From assembly GCA_033782935.1 (NCBI GenBank), contig JAWQEG010000129.1:997001-1061000 (forward strand): a stretch of DNA of 64,000 nt, given 5' to 3'. Source of the stretch: Petrolisthes cinctipes (taxonomy: Eukaryota; Arthropoda; Malacostraca; Decapoda; Porcellanidae). Both the position numbers and the translations under genes were made by a program. This document shows, piece by piece, positions 1-10,011 of the stretch (position 1 is its first letter; every line of letters begins with the position of its first letter). The notes beneath the pieces were generated by a model. That model was not told the origin of the DNA. It saw only the letters and a list, made by a program, of their open reading frames with translations, and searched no databases.

Positions 1-88
1 CAGGCCCAAAACACCCAAAAATTCGATATTTTGGGGTCCCAGAAGCGATCTGTACATGCCTACTCCGTGTTAGAGTATTTTCAATATC
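1..88 (+). repeat. Half-unit A (88 bp)
   Basis: This is the first half of the dimeric unit. It aligns base for base with the following 89-bp half over several blocks: GCCCAAAACA at the start, TCGATATTTT against TCGATCTTTT, GGTCCCAGAAG against GGTGCCCAAAAG, CGATCTGTACATGC against CGATATGTGCATGC, and a T-rich end with TCAA. Two main A subtypes alternate in the array: CTCCGTGTTAGAGTATTTTC and CTCAGTGCTAGAATATTTTC. The subtype with GTGTTAGAG is followed by a B half with ACATACTG, and the subtype with GTGCTAGAA by one with ACATGCTA. Confidence 0.85.
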
Positions 89-177
89 CAAGCCCAAAAC
101 ATACTGAAAATCGATCTTTTAGGTGCCCAAAAGTCGATATGTGCATGCATCTTCTGTACCCGTTTATATCTCAAATT
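89..177 (+). repeat. Half-unit B (89 bp)
   Basis: This is the second half of the dimeric unit, clearly homologous to half A but strongly diverged from it. It is the half that carries GTGCATGCATC and CCGTTTATATCTCAAATT. All short unit forms lose sequence from this half: a 29-bp segment starting with GTGCATGCATC and ending with TTTATAT is absent there. Variants include CATCATCTG against CATCTTCTG, and CTCAAATTCAGGC against CCCAAATTCAACC. Confidence 0.85.
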
Positions 178-325
178 CAGGCTCAAAACACCCGAAAATT
201 CGATATTTTGGGGTCCCAGAAGTGATCTGTACATGCCTACTTAGTGCTAGAATATTTTCAAAATATTGGCCCAAAAACATGCTAAAAATCGATATTTTAG
301 GTGCCCAAAGTCGATATCTCAAATT
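178..325 (+). repeat. Short 148-bp unit with the 29-bp deletion in half B
   Basis: After GGTGCCCAAAGTCGATAT the sequence goes straight to CTCAAATTCAGG, skipping the 29 bp that a full unit has between two ATAT words. This copy has one extra A (CCAAAAACATG), giving 148 instead of the usual 147 bp. The same short form recurs about every second or third unit through the whole window, so it is a fixed family member and not a sporadic deletion. Confidence 0.92.
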
Positions 326-1002
326 CAGGCCCAAAACACCCGAAAGTTCGATATTTTGGAGTCCCAGAAGCAAACTGTACATGCCTACTCCGTGTTAGAG
401 TATTTTCAAAATACAGGCCCAAAACATACTGAAAATCGATCTTTTAGGTGCCCAAAAGTCGATATGTGCATGCATCTTCTGTACACGTTTATATTTCAAA
501 TTCAGGCTCTAAACACCCAAAAATTCGATATTTTTGGGTCCCAGAAGCGATCTATACATGCCTACTCAGTGCTAGAATATTTTCAAAATATAGGCCCAAA
601 ACATGCTAAAAATCGATATTTTAGGTGCCCAAAGTCGATATCTCAAATTCAGGCCCAAAACACCCAAAAATTCGATATTTTGGGGTCCCAGAAGCGATCT
701 GTACATGCCTACTCCGTGTTAGAGTATTTTCAAAATACAGGCCCAAAACATACTGAAAATCGATCTTTTAGGTGCCCAAAAGTCGATATGTGCATGCATC
801 TTCTGTACCCGTTTATATCCCAAATTCAACCTCAAAACACCCGAAAATTCGATACTTTTGGGTCCCAGAAGCGATCTGTACATGCCTACTCAGTGCTAGA
901 ATTTTTTCAAAATATAGGCTCAAAACATGCTAAAAATCGATATTTTAAGTGTCCAAAGTCGATATGTGCATGCATCATCTGTACCCGTTTATATCTCAAA
1001 TT

Positions 1003-1139
1003 CAGGCTCAAAACTCCCGAAAATTCGATATTTTGGGGTCCCAGAAGCGATCTGTACAGTGCTAGAATATTTTCAAAAAATAGGTCCAAAACATGCTAAA
1101 AATCGATATTTTAGGTGCCCAAAGTCGATATCTCAAATT
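1003..1139 (+). repeat. Doubly deleted 137-bp unit
   Basis: In addition to the 29-bp deletion in half B, half A reads CTGTACAGTGCTAG where full units read CTGTACATGCCTACTCAGTGC. This is a 10-bp loss flanked by CA. The unit also carries CTCCCGAAAATTC. It occurs once per HOR copy in domain 1 (for example around 1003, 3142, 4281, 6420 and 8559) and at regular places in domains 2 to 5. It shifts any reading frame. Confidence 0.9.
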
Positions 1140-1316
1140 CAGGCCCAAAACACCCAAAAATTCGATATTTTGGGGTCCCAGAAGCGATCTGTACATGCCT
1201 ACTCCGTGTTAGAGTATTTTCAATATCCAGGCCCAAAACATACTGAAAATCGATCTTTTAGGTGCCCAAAAGTCGATATGTGCATGCATCTTCTGTACCC
1301 GTTTATATCTCAAATT

Positions 1317-3455
1317 CAGGCTCAAAACACCCGAAAATTCGATATTTTGGGGTCCCAGAAGTGATCTGTACATGCCTACTTAGTGCTAGAATATTTTCAA
1401 AATATTGGCCCAAAAACATGCTAAAAATCGATATTTTAGGTGCCCAAAGTCGATATCTCAAATTCAGGCCCAAAACACCCGAAAGTTCGATATTTTGGAG
1501 TCCCAGAAGCAAACTGTACATGCCTACTCCGTGTTAGAGTATTTTCAAAATACAGGCCCAAAACATACTGAAAATCGATCTTTTAGGTGCCCAAAAGTCG
1601 ATATGTGCATGCATCTTCTGTACACGTTTATATTTCAAATTCAGGCTCTAAACACCCGAAAATTCGATATTTTTGGGTCCCAGAAGCGATCTGTACATGC
1701 CTACTCAGTGCTAGAATATTTTCAAAATATAGGCCCAAAACATGCTAAAAATCGATATTTTAGGTGCCCAAAGTCGATATCTCAAATTCAGGCCCAAAAC
1801 ACCCAAAAATTCGATATTTTGGGGTCCCAGAAGCGATCTGTACATGCCTACTCCGTGTTAGAGTATTTTCAAAATACAGGCCCAAAACATACTGAAAATC
1901 GATCTTTTAGGTGCCCAAAAGTCGATATGTGCATGCATCTTCTGTACCCGTTTATATCCCAAATTCAACCTCAAAACACCCGAAAATTCGATACTTTTGG
2001 TTCCCAGAAGCGATCTGTACATGCCTACTCAGTGCTAGAATTTTTTCAAAATATAGGCTCAAAACATGCTAAAAATCGATATTTTAAGTGTCCAAAGTCG
2101 ATATGTGCATGCATCATCTGTACCCGTTTATATCTCAAATTCAGGCTCAAAACACCCGAAAATTCGATATTTTTGGGTCCCAGAAGCGATCTGTACATGC
2201 CTACTCAGTGCTAGAATATTTTCAAAATATAGGCTAAAAACATGCTAAAAATCGATATTTTAGGTGCCCAAAGTCGATATCTCAAATTCAGGCCCAAAAC
2301 ACCCAAAAATTCGATATTTTGTGGTCCCAGAAGCGATCTGTACATGCCTACTCCGTGTTAGAGTATTTTCAAAATACAGGCCCAAAACATACTGAAAATC
2401 GATCTTTTAGGTGCCCAAAAGTCGATATGTGCATGCATCTTCTGTACCCGTTTATATCCCAAATTTAACCTCAAAACACCCGAAAATTCGATACTTTTGG
2501 GTCCCAGAAGAGATCTGTACATGCCTACTCAGTGCTAGAATTTTTTCAAAATATAGGCTCAAAACATGCTAAAAATCGATATTTTAAGTGTCCAAAGTCG
2601 ATATGTGCATGCATCATCTGTACCCGTTTATATCTCAAATTCAGGCTCAAAACACCCGAAAATTCGATATTTTTGGGTCCCAGAAGCGATCTGTACATGC
2701 CTACTCAGTGCTAGAATATTTTCAAAATATAGGCTAAAAACATGCTAAAAATCGATATTTTAGGTGCCCAAAGTCGATATCTCAAATTAAGGCCCAAAAC
2801 ACCCAAAAATTCGATATTTTGTGGTCCCTGAAGCGATCTGTACATGCCTACTCCGTGTTAGAGTATTTTCAAAATACAGGCCCAAAACATACTGAAAATC
2901 GATCTTTTAGGTGCCCAAAAGTCGATATGTGCATGCATCTTCTGTACCCGTTTATATCCCAAATTCAACCTCAAAACACCCGAAAATTCGATACTTTTGG
3001 TTCCCAGAAGCGATCTGTACATGCCTACTCAGTGCTAGAATTTTTTCAAAATATAGGCTCAAAACATGCTAAAAATCGATATTTTAAGTGTCCAAAGTCG
3101 ATATGTGCATGCATCATCTGTAACCGTTTATATCTCAAATTCTGGCTCAAAACTCCCGAAAATTCGATATTTTGGGGTCCCAGAAGCGATCTGTAGAGTG
3201 CTAGAATATTTTCAAAATATAGGCCCAAAACATGCTAAAAATCGATATTTTAGGTGCCCAAAGTCGATATCTCAAATTCAGGCCCAAAACACCCAAAAAT
3301 TCGATATTTTGGGGTCCCAGAAGCGATCTGTACATGCCTACTCCGTGTTAGAGTATTTTCAATATCCAAGCCCAAAACATACTGAAAATCGATCTTTTAG
3401 GTGCCCAAAAGTCGATATGTGCATGCATCTTCTGTACCCGTTTATATCTCAAATT
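1317..3455 (+). repeat. Domain 1 HOR copy 2, type Y, 2,139 bp
   Basis: The start and end match type X, but a 500-bp block (units of 147, 177 and 176 bp) is inserted twice in tandem after the fifth unit. Unit order is 148, 177, 147, 177, 176, then 147, 177, 176 twice, then 137 and 177. The landmark AAAACATGCTAAAAATC with TTTTAAGTGTCC recurs at exactly 500-bp steps near 2066, 2566 and 3066. The tail differs from X: it reads CTGTAGAGTGCTAG near 3192 and CAAAATATAGGCCC after it. Confidence 0.93.
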
Positions 3456-4594
3456 CAGGCTCAAAACACCCGAAAATTCGATATTTTGGGGTCCCAGAAG
3501 TGATCTGTACATGCCTACTTAGTGCTAGAATATTTTCAAAATATTGGCCCAAAAACATGCTAAAAATCGATATTTTAGGTGCCCAAAGTCGATATCTCAA
3601 ATTCAGGCCCAAAACACCCGAAAGTTCGATATTTTGGAGTCCCAGAAGCAAACTGTACATGCCTACTCCGTGTTAGAGTATTTTCAAAATACAGGCCCAA
3701 AACATACTGAAAATCGATCTTTTAGGTGCCCAAAAGTCGATATGTGCATGCATCTTCTGTACACGTTTATATTTCAAATTCAGGCTCTAAACACCCAAAA
3801 ATTCGATATTTTTGGGTCCCAGAAGCGATCTGTACATGCCTACTCAGTGCTAGAATATTTTCAAAATATAGGCCCAAAACATGCTAAAAATCGATATTTT
3901 AGGTGCCCAAAGTCGATATCTCAAATTCAGGCCCAAAACACCCAAAAATTCGATATTTTGGGGTCCCAGAAGCGATCTGTACATGCCTACTCCGTGTTAG
4001 AGTATTTTCAAAATACAGGCCCAAAACATACTGAAAATCGATCTTTTAGGTGCCCAAAAGTCGATATGTGCATGCATCTTCTGTACCCGTTTATATCCCA
4101 AATTCAACCTCAAAACACCCGAAAATTCGATACTTTTGGGTCCCAGAAGCGATCTGTACATGCCTACTCAGTGCTAGAATTTTTTCAAAATATAGGCTCA
4201 AAACATGCTAAAAATCGATATTTTAAGTGTCCAAAGTCGATATGTGCATGCATCATCTGTACCCGTTTATATCTCAAATTCAGGCTCAAAACTCCCGAAA
4301 ATTCGATATTTTGGGGTCCCAGAAGCGATCTGTACAGTGCTAGAATATTTTCAAAAAATAGGTCCAAAACATGCTAAAAATCGATATTTTAGGTGCCCAA
4401 AGTCGATATCTCAAATTCAGGCCCAAAACACCCAAAAATTCGATATTTTGGGGTCCCAGAAGCGATCTGTACATGCCTACTCCGTGTTAGAGTATTTTCA
4501 ATATCCAGGCCCAAAACATACTGAAAATCGATCTTTTAGGTGCCCAAAAGTCGATATGTGCATGCATCTTCTGTACCCGTTTATATCTCAAATT
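3456..4594 (+). repeat. Domain 1 HOR copy 3, type X, 1,139 bp
   Basis: This copy is nearly identical to 178-1316 at an offset of 3,278 bp (1,139 + 2,139). It ends with the X-type tail CAAAAAATAGGTCC near 4353. It has the common TCTGTACATG at the place where copy 1 has TCTATACATG. Confidence 0.93.
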
Positions 4595-6733
4595 CAGGCT
4601 CAAAACACCCGAAAATTCGATATTTTGGGGTCCCAGAAGTGATCTGTACATGCCTACTTAGTGCTAGAATATTTTCAAAATATTGGCCCAAAAACATGCT
4701 AAAAATCGATATTTTAGGTGCCCAAAGTCGATATCTCAAATTCAGGCCCAAAACACCCGAAAGTTCGATATTTTGGAGTCCCAGAAGCAAACTGTACATG
4801 CCTACTCCGTGTTAGAGTATTTTCAAAATACAGGCCCAAAACATACTGAAAATCGATCTTTTAGGTGCCCAAAAGTCGATATGTGCATGCATCTTCTGTA
4901 CACGTTTATATTTCAAATTCAGGCTCTAAACACCCGAAAATTCGATATTTTTGGGTCCCAGAAGCGATCTGTACATGCCTACTCAGTGCTAGAATATTTT
5001 CAAAATATAGGCCCAAAACATGCTAAAAATCGATATTTTAGGTGCCCAAAGTCGATATCTCAAATTCAGGCCCAAAACACCCAAAAATTCGATATTTTGG
5101 GGTCCCAGAAGCGATCTGTACATGCCTACTCCGTGTTAGAGTATTTTCAAAATACAGGCCCAAAACATACTGAAAATCGATCTTTTAGGTGCCCAAAAGT
5201 CGATATGTGCATGCATCTTCTGTACCCGTTTATATCCCAAATTCAACCTCAAAACACCCGAAAATTCGATACTTTTGGTTCCCAGAAGCGATCTGTACAT
5301 GCCTACTCAGTGCTAGAATTTTTTCAAAATATAGGCTCAAAACATGCTAAAAATCGATATTTTAAGTGTCCAAAGTCGATATGTGCTTGCATCATCTGTA
5401 CCCGTTTATATCTCAAATTCAGGCTCAAAACACCCGAAAATTCGATATTTTTGGGTCCCAGAAGCGATCTGTACATGCCTACTCAGTGCTAGAATATTTT
5501 CAAAATATAGGCTAAAAACATGCTAAAAATCGATATTTTAGGTGCCCAAAGTCGATATCTCAAATTCAGGCCCAAAACACCCAAAAATTCGATATTTTGT
5601 GGTCCCAGAAGCGATCTGTACATGCCTACTCCGTGTTAGAGTATTTTCAAAATACAGGCCCAAAACATACTGAAAATCGATCTTTTAGGTGCCCAAAAGT
5701 CGATATGTGCATGCATCTTCTGTACCCGTTTATATCCCAAATTTAACCTCAAAACACCCGAAAATTCGATACTTTTGGGTCCCAGAAGAGATCTGTACAT
5801 GCCTACTCAGTGCTAGAATTTTTTCAAAATATAGGCTCAAAACATGCTAAAAATCGATATTTTAAGTGTCCAAAGTCGATATGTGCATGCATCATCTGTA
5901 CCCGTTTATATCTCAAATTGAGGCTCAAAACACCCGAAAATTCGATATTTCTGGGTCCCAGAAGCGATCTGTACATGCCTACTCAGTGCTAGAATATTTT
6001 CAAAATATAGGCTAAAAACATGCTAAAAATCGATATTTTAGGTGCCCAAAGTCGATATCTCAAATTCAGGCCCAAAACACCCAAAAATTCGATATTTTCT
6101 GGTCCCTGAAGCGATCTGTACATGCCTACTCCGTGTTAGAGTATTTTCAAAATACAGGCCCAAAACATACTGAAAATCGATCTTTTAGGTGCCCAAAAGT
6201 CGATATGTGCATGCATCTTCTGTACCCGTTTATATCCCAAATTCAACCTCAAAACACCCGAAAATTCGATACTTTTGGTTCCCAGAAGCGATCTGTACAT
6301 GCCTACTCAGTGCTAGAATTTTTTCAAAATATAGGCTCAAAACATGCTAAAAATCGATATTTTAAGTGTCCAAAGTCGATATGTGCATGCATCATCTGTA
6401 CCCGTTTATATCTCAAATTCAGGCTCAAAACTCCCGAAAATTCGATATTTTGGGGTCCCAGAAGCGATCTGTACAGTGCTAGAATATTTTCAAAAAATAG
6501 GTCCAAAACATGCTAAAAATCGATATTTTAGGTGCCCAAAGTCGATATCTCAAATTCAGGCTCAAAACACCCAAAAATTCGATATTTTGGGGTCCCAGAA
6601 GCGATCTGTACATGCCTACTCCGTGTTAGAGTATTTTCAATATCCAGGCCCAAAACATACTGAAAATCGATCTTTTAGGTGCCCAAAAGTCGATATGTGC
6701 ATGCATCTTCTGTACCCGTTTATATCTCAAATT
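4595..6733 (+). repeat. Domain 1 HOR copy 4, type Y length with X tail, 2,139 bp
   Basis: This copy has the two extra 500-bp blocks of type Y but ends with the X-type tail (CTGTACAGTGCTAG and CAAAAAATAGGTCC near 6470-6502), unlike the Y copies at 1317 and 6734. Private variants include GTGCTTGCATC near 5383 and TTTTCTGGTCCCTG near 6095. It is therefore a mosaic of the two HOR types. Confidence 0.92.
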
Positions 6734-8872
6734 CAGGCTCAAAACACCCGAAAATTCGATATTTTGGGGTCCCAGAAGTGATCTGTACATGCCTACTTAG
6801 TGCTAGAATATTTTCAAAATATTGGCCCAAAAACATGCTAAAAATCGATATTTTAGGTGCCCAAAGTCGATATCTCAAATTCAGGCCCAAAACACCCGAA
6901 AGTTCGATATTTTGGAGTCCCAGAAGCAAACTGTACATGCCTACTCCGTGTTAGAGTATTTTCAAAATACAGGCCCAAAACATACTGAAAATCGATCTTT
7001 TAGGTGCCCAAAAGTCGATATGTGCATGCATCTTCTGTACACGTTTATATTTCAAATTCAGGCTCTAAACACCCGAAAATTCGATATTTTTGGGTCCCAG
7101 AAGCGATCTGTACATGCCTACTCAGTGCTAGAATATTTTCAAAATATAGGCCCAAAACATGCTAAAAATCGATATTTTAGGTGCCCAAAGTCGATATCTC
7201 AAATTCAGGCCCAAAACACCCAAAAATTCGATATTTTGGGGTCCCAGAAGCGATCTGTACATGCCTACTCCGTGTTAGAGTATTTTCAAAATACAGGCCC
7301 AAAACATACTGAAAATCGATCTTTTAGGTGCCCAAAAGTCGATATGTGCATGCATCTTCTGTACCCGTTTATATCCCAAATTCAACCTCAAAACACCCGA
7401 AAATTCGATACTTTTGGTTCCCAGAAGCGATCTGTACATGCCTACTCAGTGCTAGAATTTTTTCAAAATATAGGCTCAAAACATGCTAAAAATCGATATT
7501 TTAAGTGTCCAAAGTCGATATGTGCATGCATCATCTGTACCCGTTTATATCTCAAATTCAGGCTCAAAACACCCGAAAATTCGATATTTTTGGGTCCCAG
7601 AAGCGATCTGTACATGCCTACTCAGTGCTAGAATATTTTCAAAATATAGGCTAAAAACATGCTAAAAATCGATATTTTAGGTGCCCAAAGTCGATATCTC
7701 AAATTCAGGCCCAAAACACCCAAAAATTCGATATTTTGTGGTCCCAGAAGCGATCTGTACATGCCTACTCCGTGTTAGAGTATTTTCAAAATACAGGCCC
7801 AAAACATACTGAAAATCGATCTTTTAGGTGCCCAAAAGTCGATATGTGCATGCATCTTCTGTACCCGTTTATATCCCAAATTTAACCTCAAAACACCCGA
7901 AAATTCGATACTTTTGGGTCCCAGAAGAGATCTGTACATGCCTACTCAGTGCTAGAATTTTTTCAAAATATAGGCTCAAAACATGCTAAAAATCGATATT
8001 TTAAGTGTCCAAAGTCGATATGTGCATGCATCATCTGTACCCGTTTATATCTCAAATTCAGGCTCAAAACACCCGAAAATTCGATATTTTTGGGTCCCAG
8101 AAGCGATCTGTACATGCCTACTCAGTGCTAGAATATTTTCAAAATATAGGCTAAAAACATGCTAAAAATCGATATTTTAGGTGCCCAAAGTCGATATCTC
8201 AAATTCAGGCCCAAAACACCCAAAAATTCGATATTTTGTGGTCCCTGAAGCGATCTGTACATGCCTACTCCGTGTTAGAGTATTTTCAAAATACAGGCCC
8301 AAAACATACTGAAAATCGATCTTTTAGGTGCCCAAAAGTCGATATGTGCATGCATCTTCTGTACCCGTTTATATCCCAAATTCAACCTCAAAACACCCGA
8401 AAATTCGATACTTTTGGGTCCCAGAAGCGATCTGTACATGCCTACTCAGTGCTAGAATTTTTTCAAAATATAGGCTCAAAACATGCTAAAAATCGATATT
8501 TTAAGTGTCCAAAGTCGATATGTGCATGCATCATCTGTACCCGTTTATATCTCAAATTCTGGCTCAAAACTCCCGAAAATTCGATATTTTGGGGTCCCAG
8601 AAGCGATCTGTAGAGTGCTAGAATATTTTCAAAATATAGGCCCAAAACATGCTAAAAATCGATATTTTAGGTGCCCAAAGTCGATATCTCAAATTCAGGC
8701 CCAAAACACCCAAAAATTCGATATTTTGGGGTCCCAGAAGCGATCTGTACATGCCTACTCCGTGTTAGAGTATTTTCAATATCCAGGCCCAAAACATACT
8801 GAAAATCGATCTTTTAGGTGCCCAAAAGTCGATATGTGCATGCATCTTCTGTACCCGTTTATATCTCAAATT
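6734..8872 (+). repeat. Domain 1 HOR copy 5, type Y, 2,139 bp
   Basis: This copy has the same unit order as 1317-3455, with the 500-bp steps near 7483, 7983 and 8483. It carries the Y-type tail (CTGTAGAGTGCTAG near 8608). It follows directly after another Y copy, so the X and Y types do not strictly alternate. Confidence 0.93.
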
Positions 8873-10011
8873 CAGGCTCAAAACACCCGAAAATTCGATA
8901 TTTTGGGGTCCCAGAAGTGATCTGTACATGCCTACTTAGTGCTAGAATATTTTCAAAATATTGGCCCAAAAACATGCTAAAAATCGATATTTTAGGTGCC
9001 CAAAGTCGATATCTCAAATTCAGGCCCAAAACACCCGAAAGTTCGATATTTTGGAGTCCCAGAAGCAAACTGTACATGCCTACTCCGTGTTAGAGTATTT
9101 TCAAAATACAGGCCCAAAACATACTGAAGATCGATCTTTTAGGTGCCCAAAAGTCGATATGTGCATGCATCTTCTGTACACGTTTATATTTCAAATTCAG
9201 GCTCTAAACACCCAAAAATTCGATATTTTTGGGTCCCAGAAGCGATCTGTACATGCCTACTCAGTGCTAGAATATTTTCAAAATATAGGCCCAAAACATG
9301 CTAAAAATCGATATTTTAGGTGCCCAAAGTCGATATCTCAAATTCAGGCCCAAAACACCCAAAAATTCGACATTTTGGGGTCCCAGAAGCGATCTGTACA
9401 TGCCTACTCCGTGTTAGAGTATTTTCAAAATACAGGCCCAAAACATACTGAAAATCGATCTTTTAGGTGCCCAAAAGTCGATATGTGCATGCATCTTCTG
9501 TACCCGTTTATATCCCAAATTCAACCTCAAAACACCCTAAAATTCGATACTTTTGGGTCCCAGAAGCGATCTGTACATGCCTACTCAGTGCTAGAATTTT
9601 TTCAAAATATAGGCTCAAAACATGCTAAAAATCGATATTTTAAGTGTCCAAAGTCGATATGTGCATGCATCATCTGTACCCGTTTATATCTCAAATTCAG
9701 GCTCAAAACTCCCGAAAATTCGATATTTTGGGGTCCCAGAAGCGATCTGTACAGTGCTAGAATATTTTCAAAAAATAGGTCCAAAACATGCTAAAAATCG
9801 ATATTTTAGGTGCCCAAAGTCGATATCTCAAATTCAGGCCCAAAACACCCAAAAATTTGATATTTTGGGGTCCCAGAAGCGATCTGTACATGCCTACTCC
9901 GTGTTAAAGTATTTTCAATATCCAGGCCCAAAACATACTGAAAATCGATCTTTTAGGTGCCCAAAAGTCGATATGTGCATGCATCTTCTGTACCCGTTTA
10001 TATCTCAAATT
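8873..10011 (+). repeat. Domain 1 HOR copy 6, type X, 1,139 bp
   Basis: Unit order is as in the other X copies. Private variants include GAAGATCGATC near 9127 and ACACCCTAAAATTC near 9533. The latter is shared with the next, shortened copy, which suggests that the two are close relatives. Confidence 0.92.

Larger units (their letters stand above)
1..177 (+). repeat. Representative full 177-bp satellite unit
   Basis: I use the CAG or CAA that precedes CCCAAAACACCC (or a close variant) as the unit start. The next unit starts at 178. The unit consists of two homologous halves, 1-88 and 89-177. CGAT words lie at 24, 46, 112 and 135. Palindromic words include TGTACA, TGCATGCA and, in the second half, ATCGAT. 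A 176-bp form with TCCAAAG in place of CCCAAAAG in the second half is interspersed with it through the array. In domain 1 this copy is the end of an HOR whose start lies outside the window. Confidence 0.95.
178..1316 (+). repeat. Domain 1 HOR copy 1, type X, 1,139 bp
   Basis: This HOR contains seven dimeric units of 148, 177, 147, 177, 176, 137 and 177 bp, with starts at 178, 326, 503, 650, 827, 1003 and 1140. The lengths sum to 1,139. The same order repeats from 3456 and 8873. A private variant here is TCTATACATG near 551, where other copies have TCTGTACATG. The terminal 137-bp unit has the X-type tail CAAAAAATAGGTCC. Confidence 0.93.

Noticed and set aside
266..1099. Longest open reading frame (277 codons) and its relatives as repeat-protein genes
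   Set aside because: The translated repeat simply follows the DNA period. Open frames exist in several frames and on both strands, end at frame-breaking 137- and 176-bp units, and show no start context, domain or introns. The DNA satellite explains them fully.
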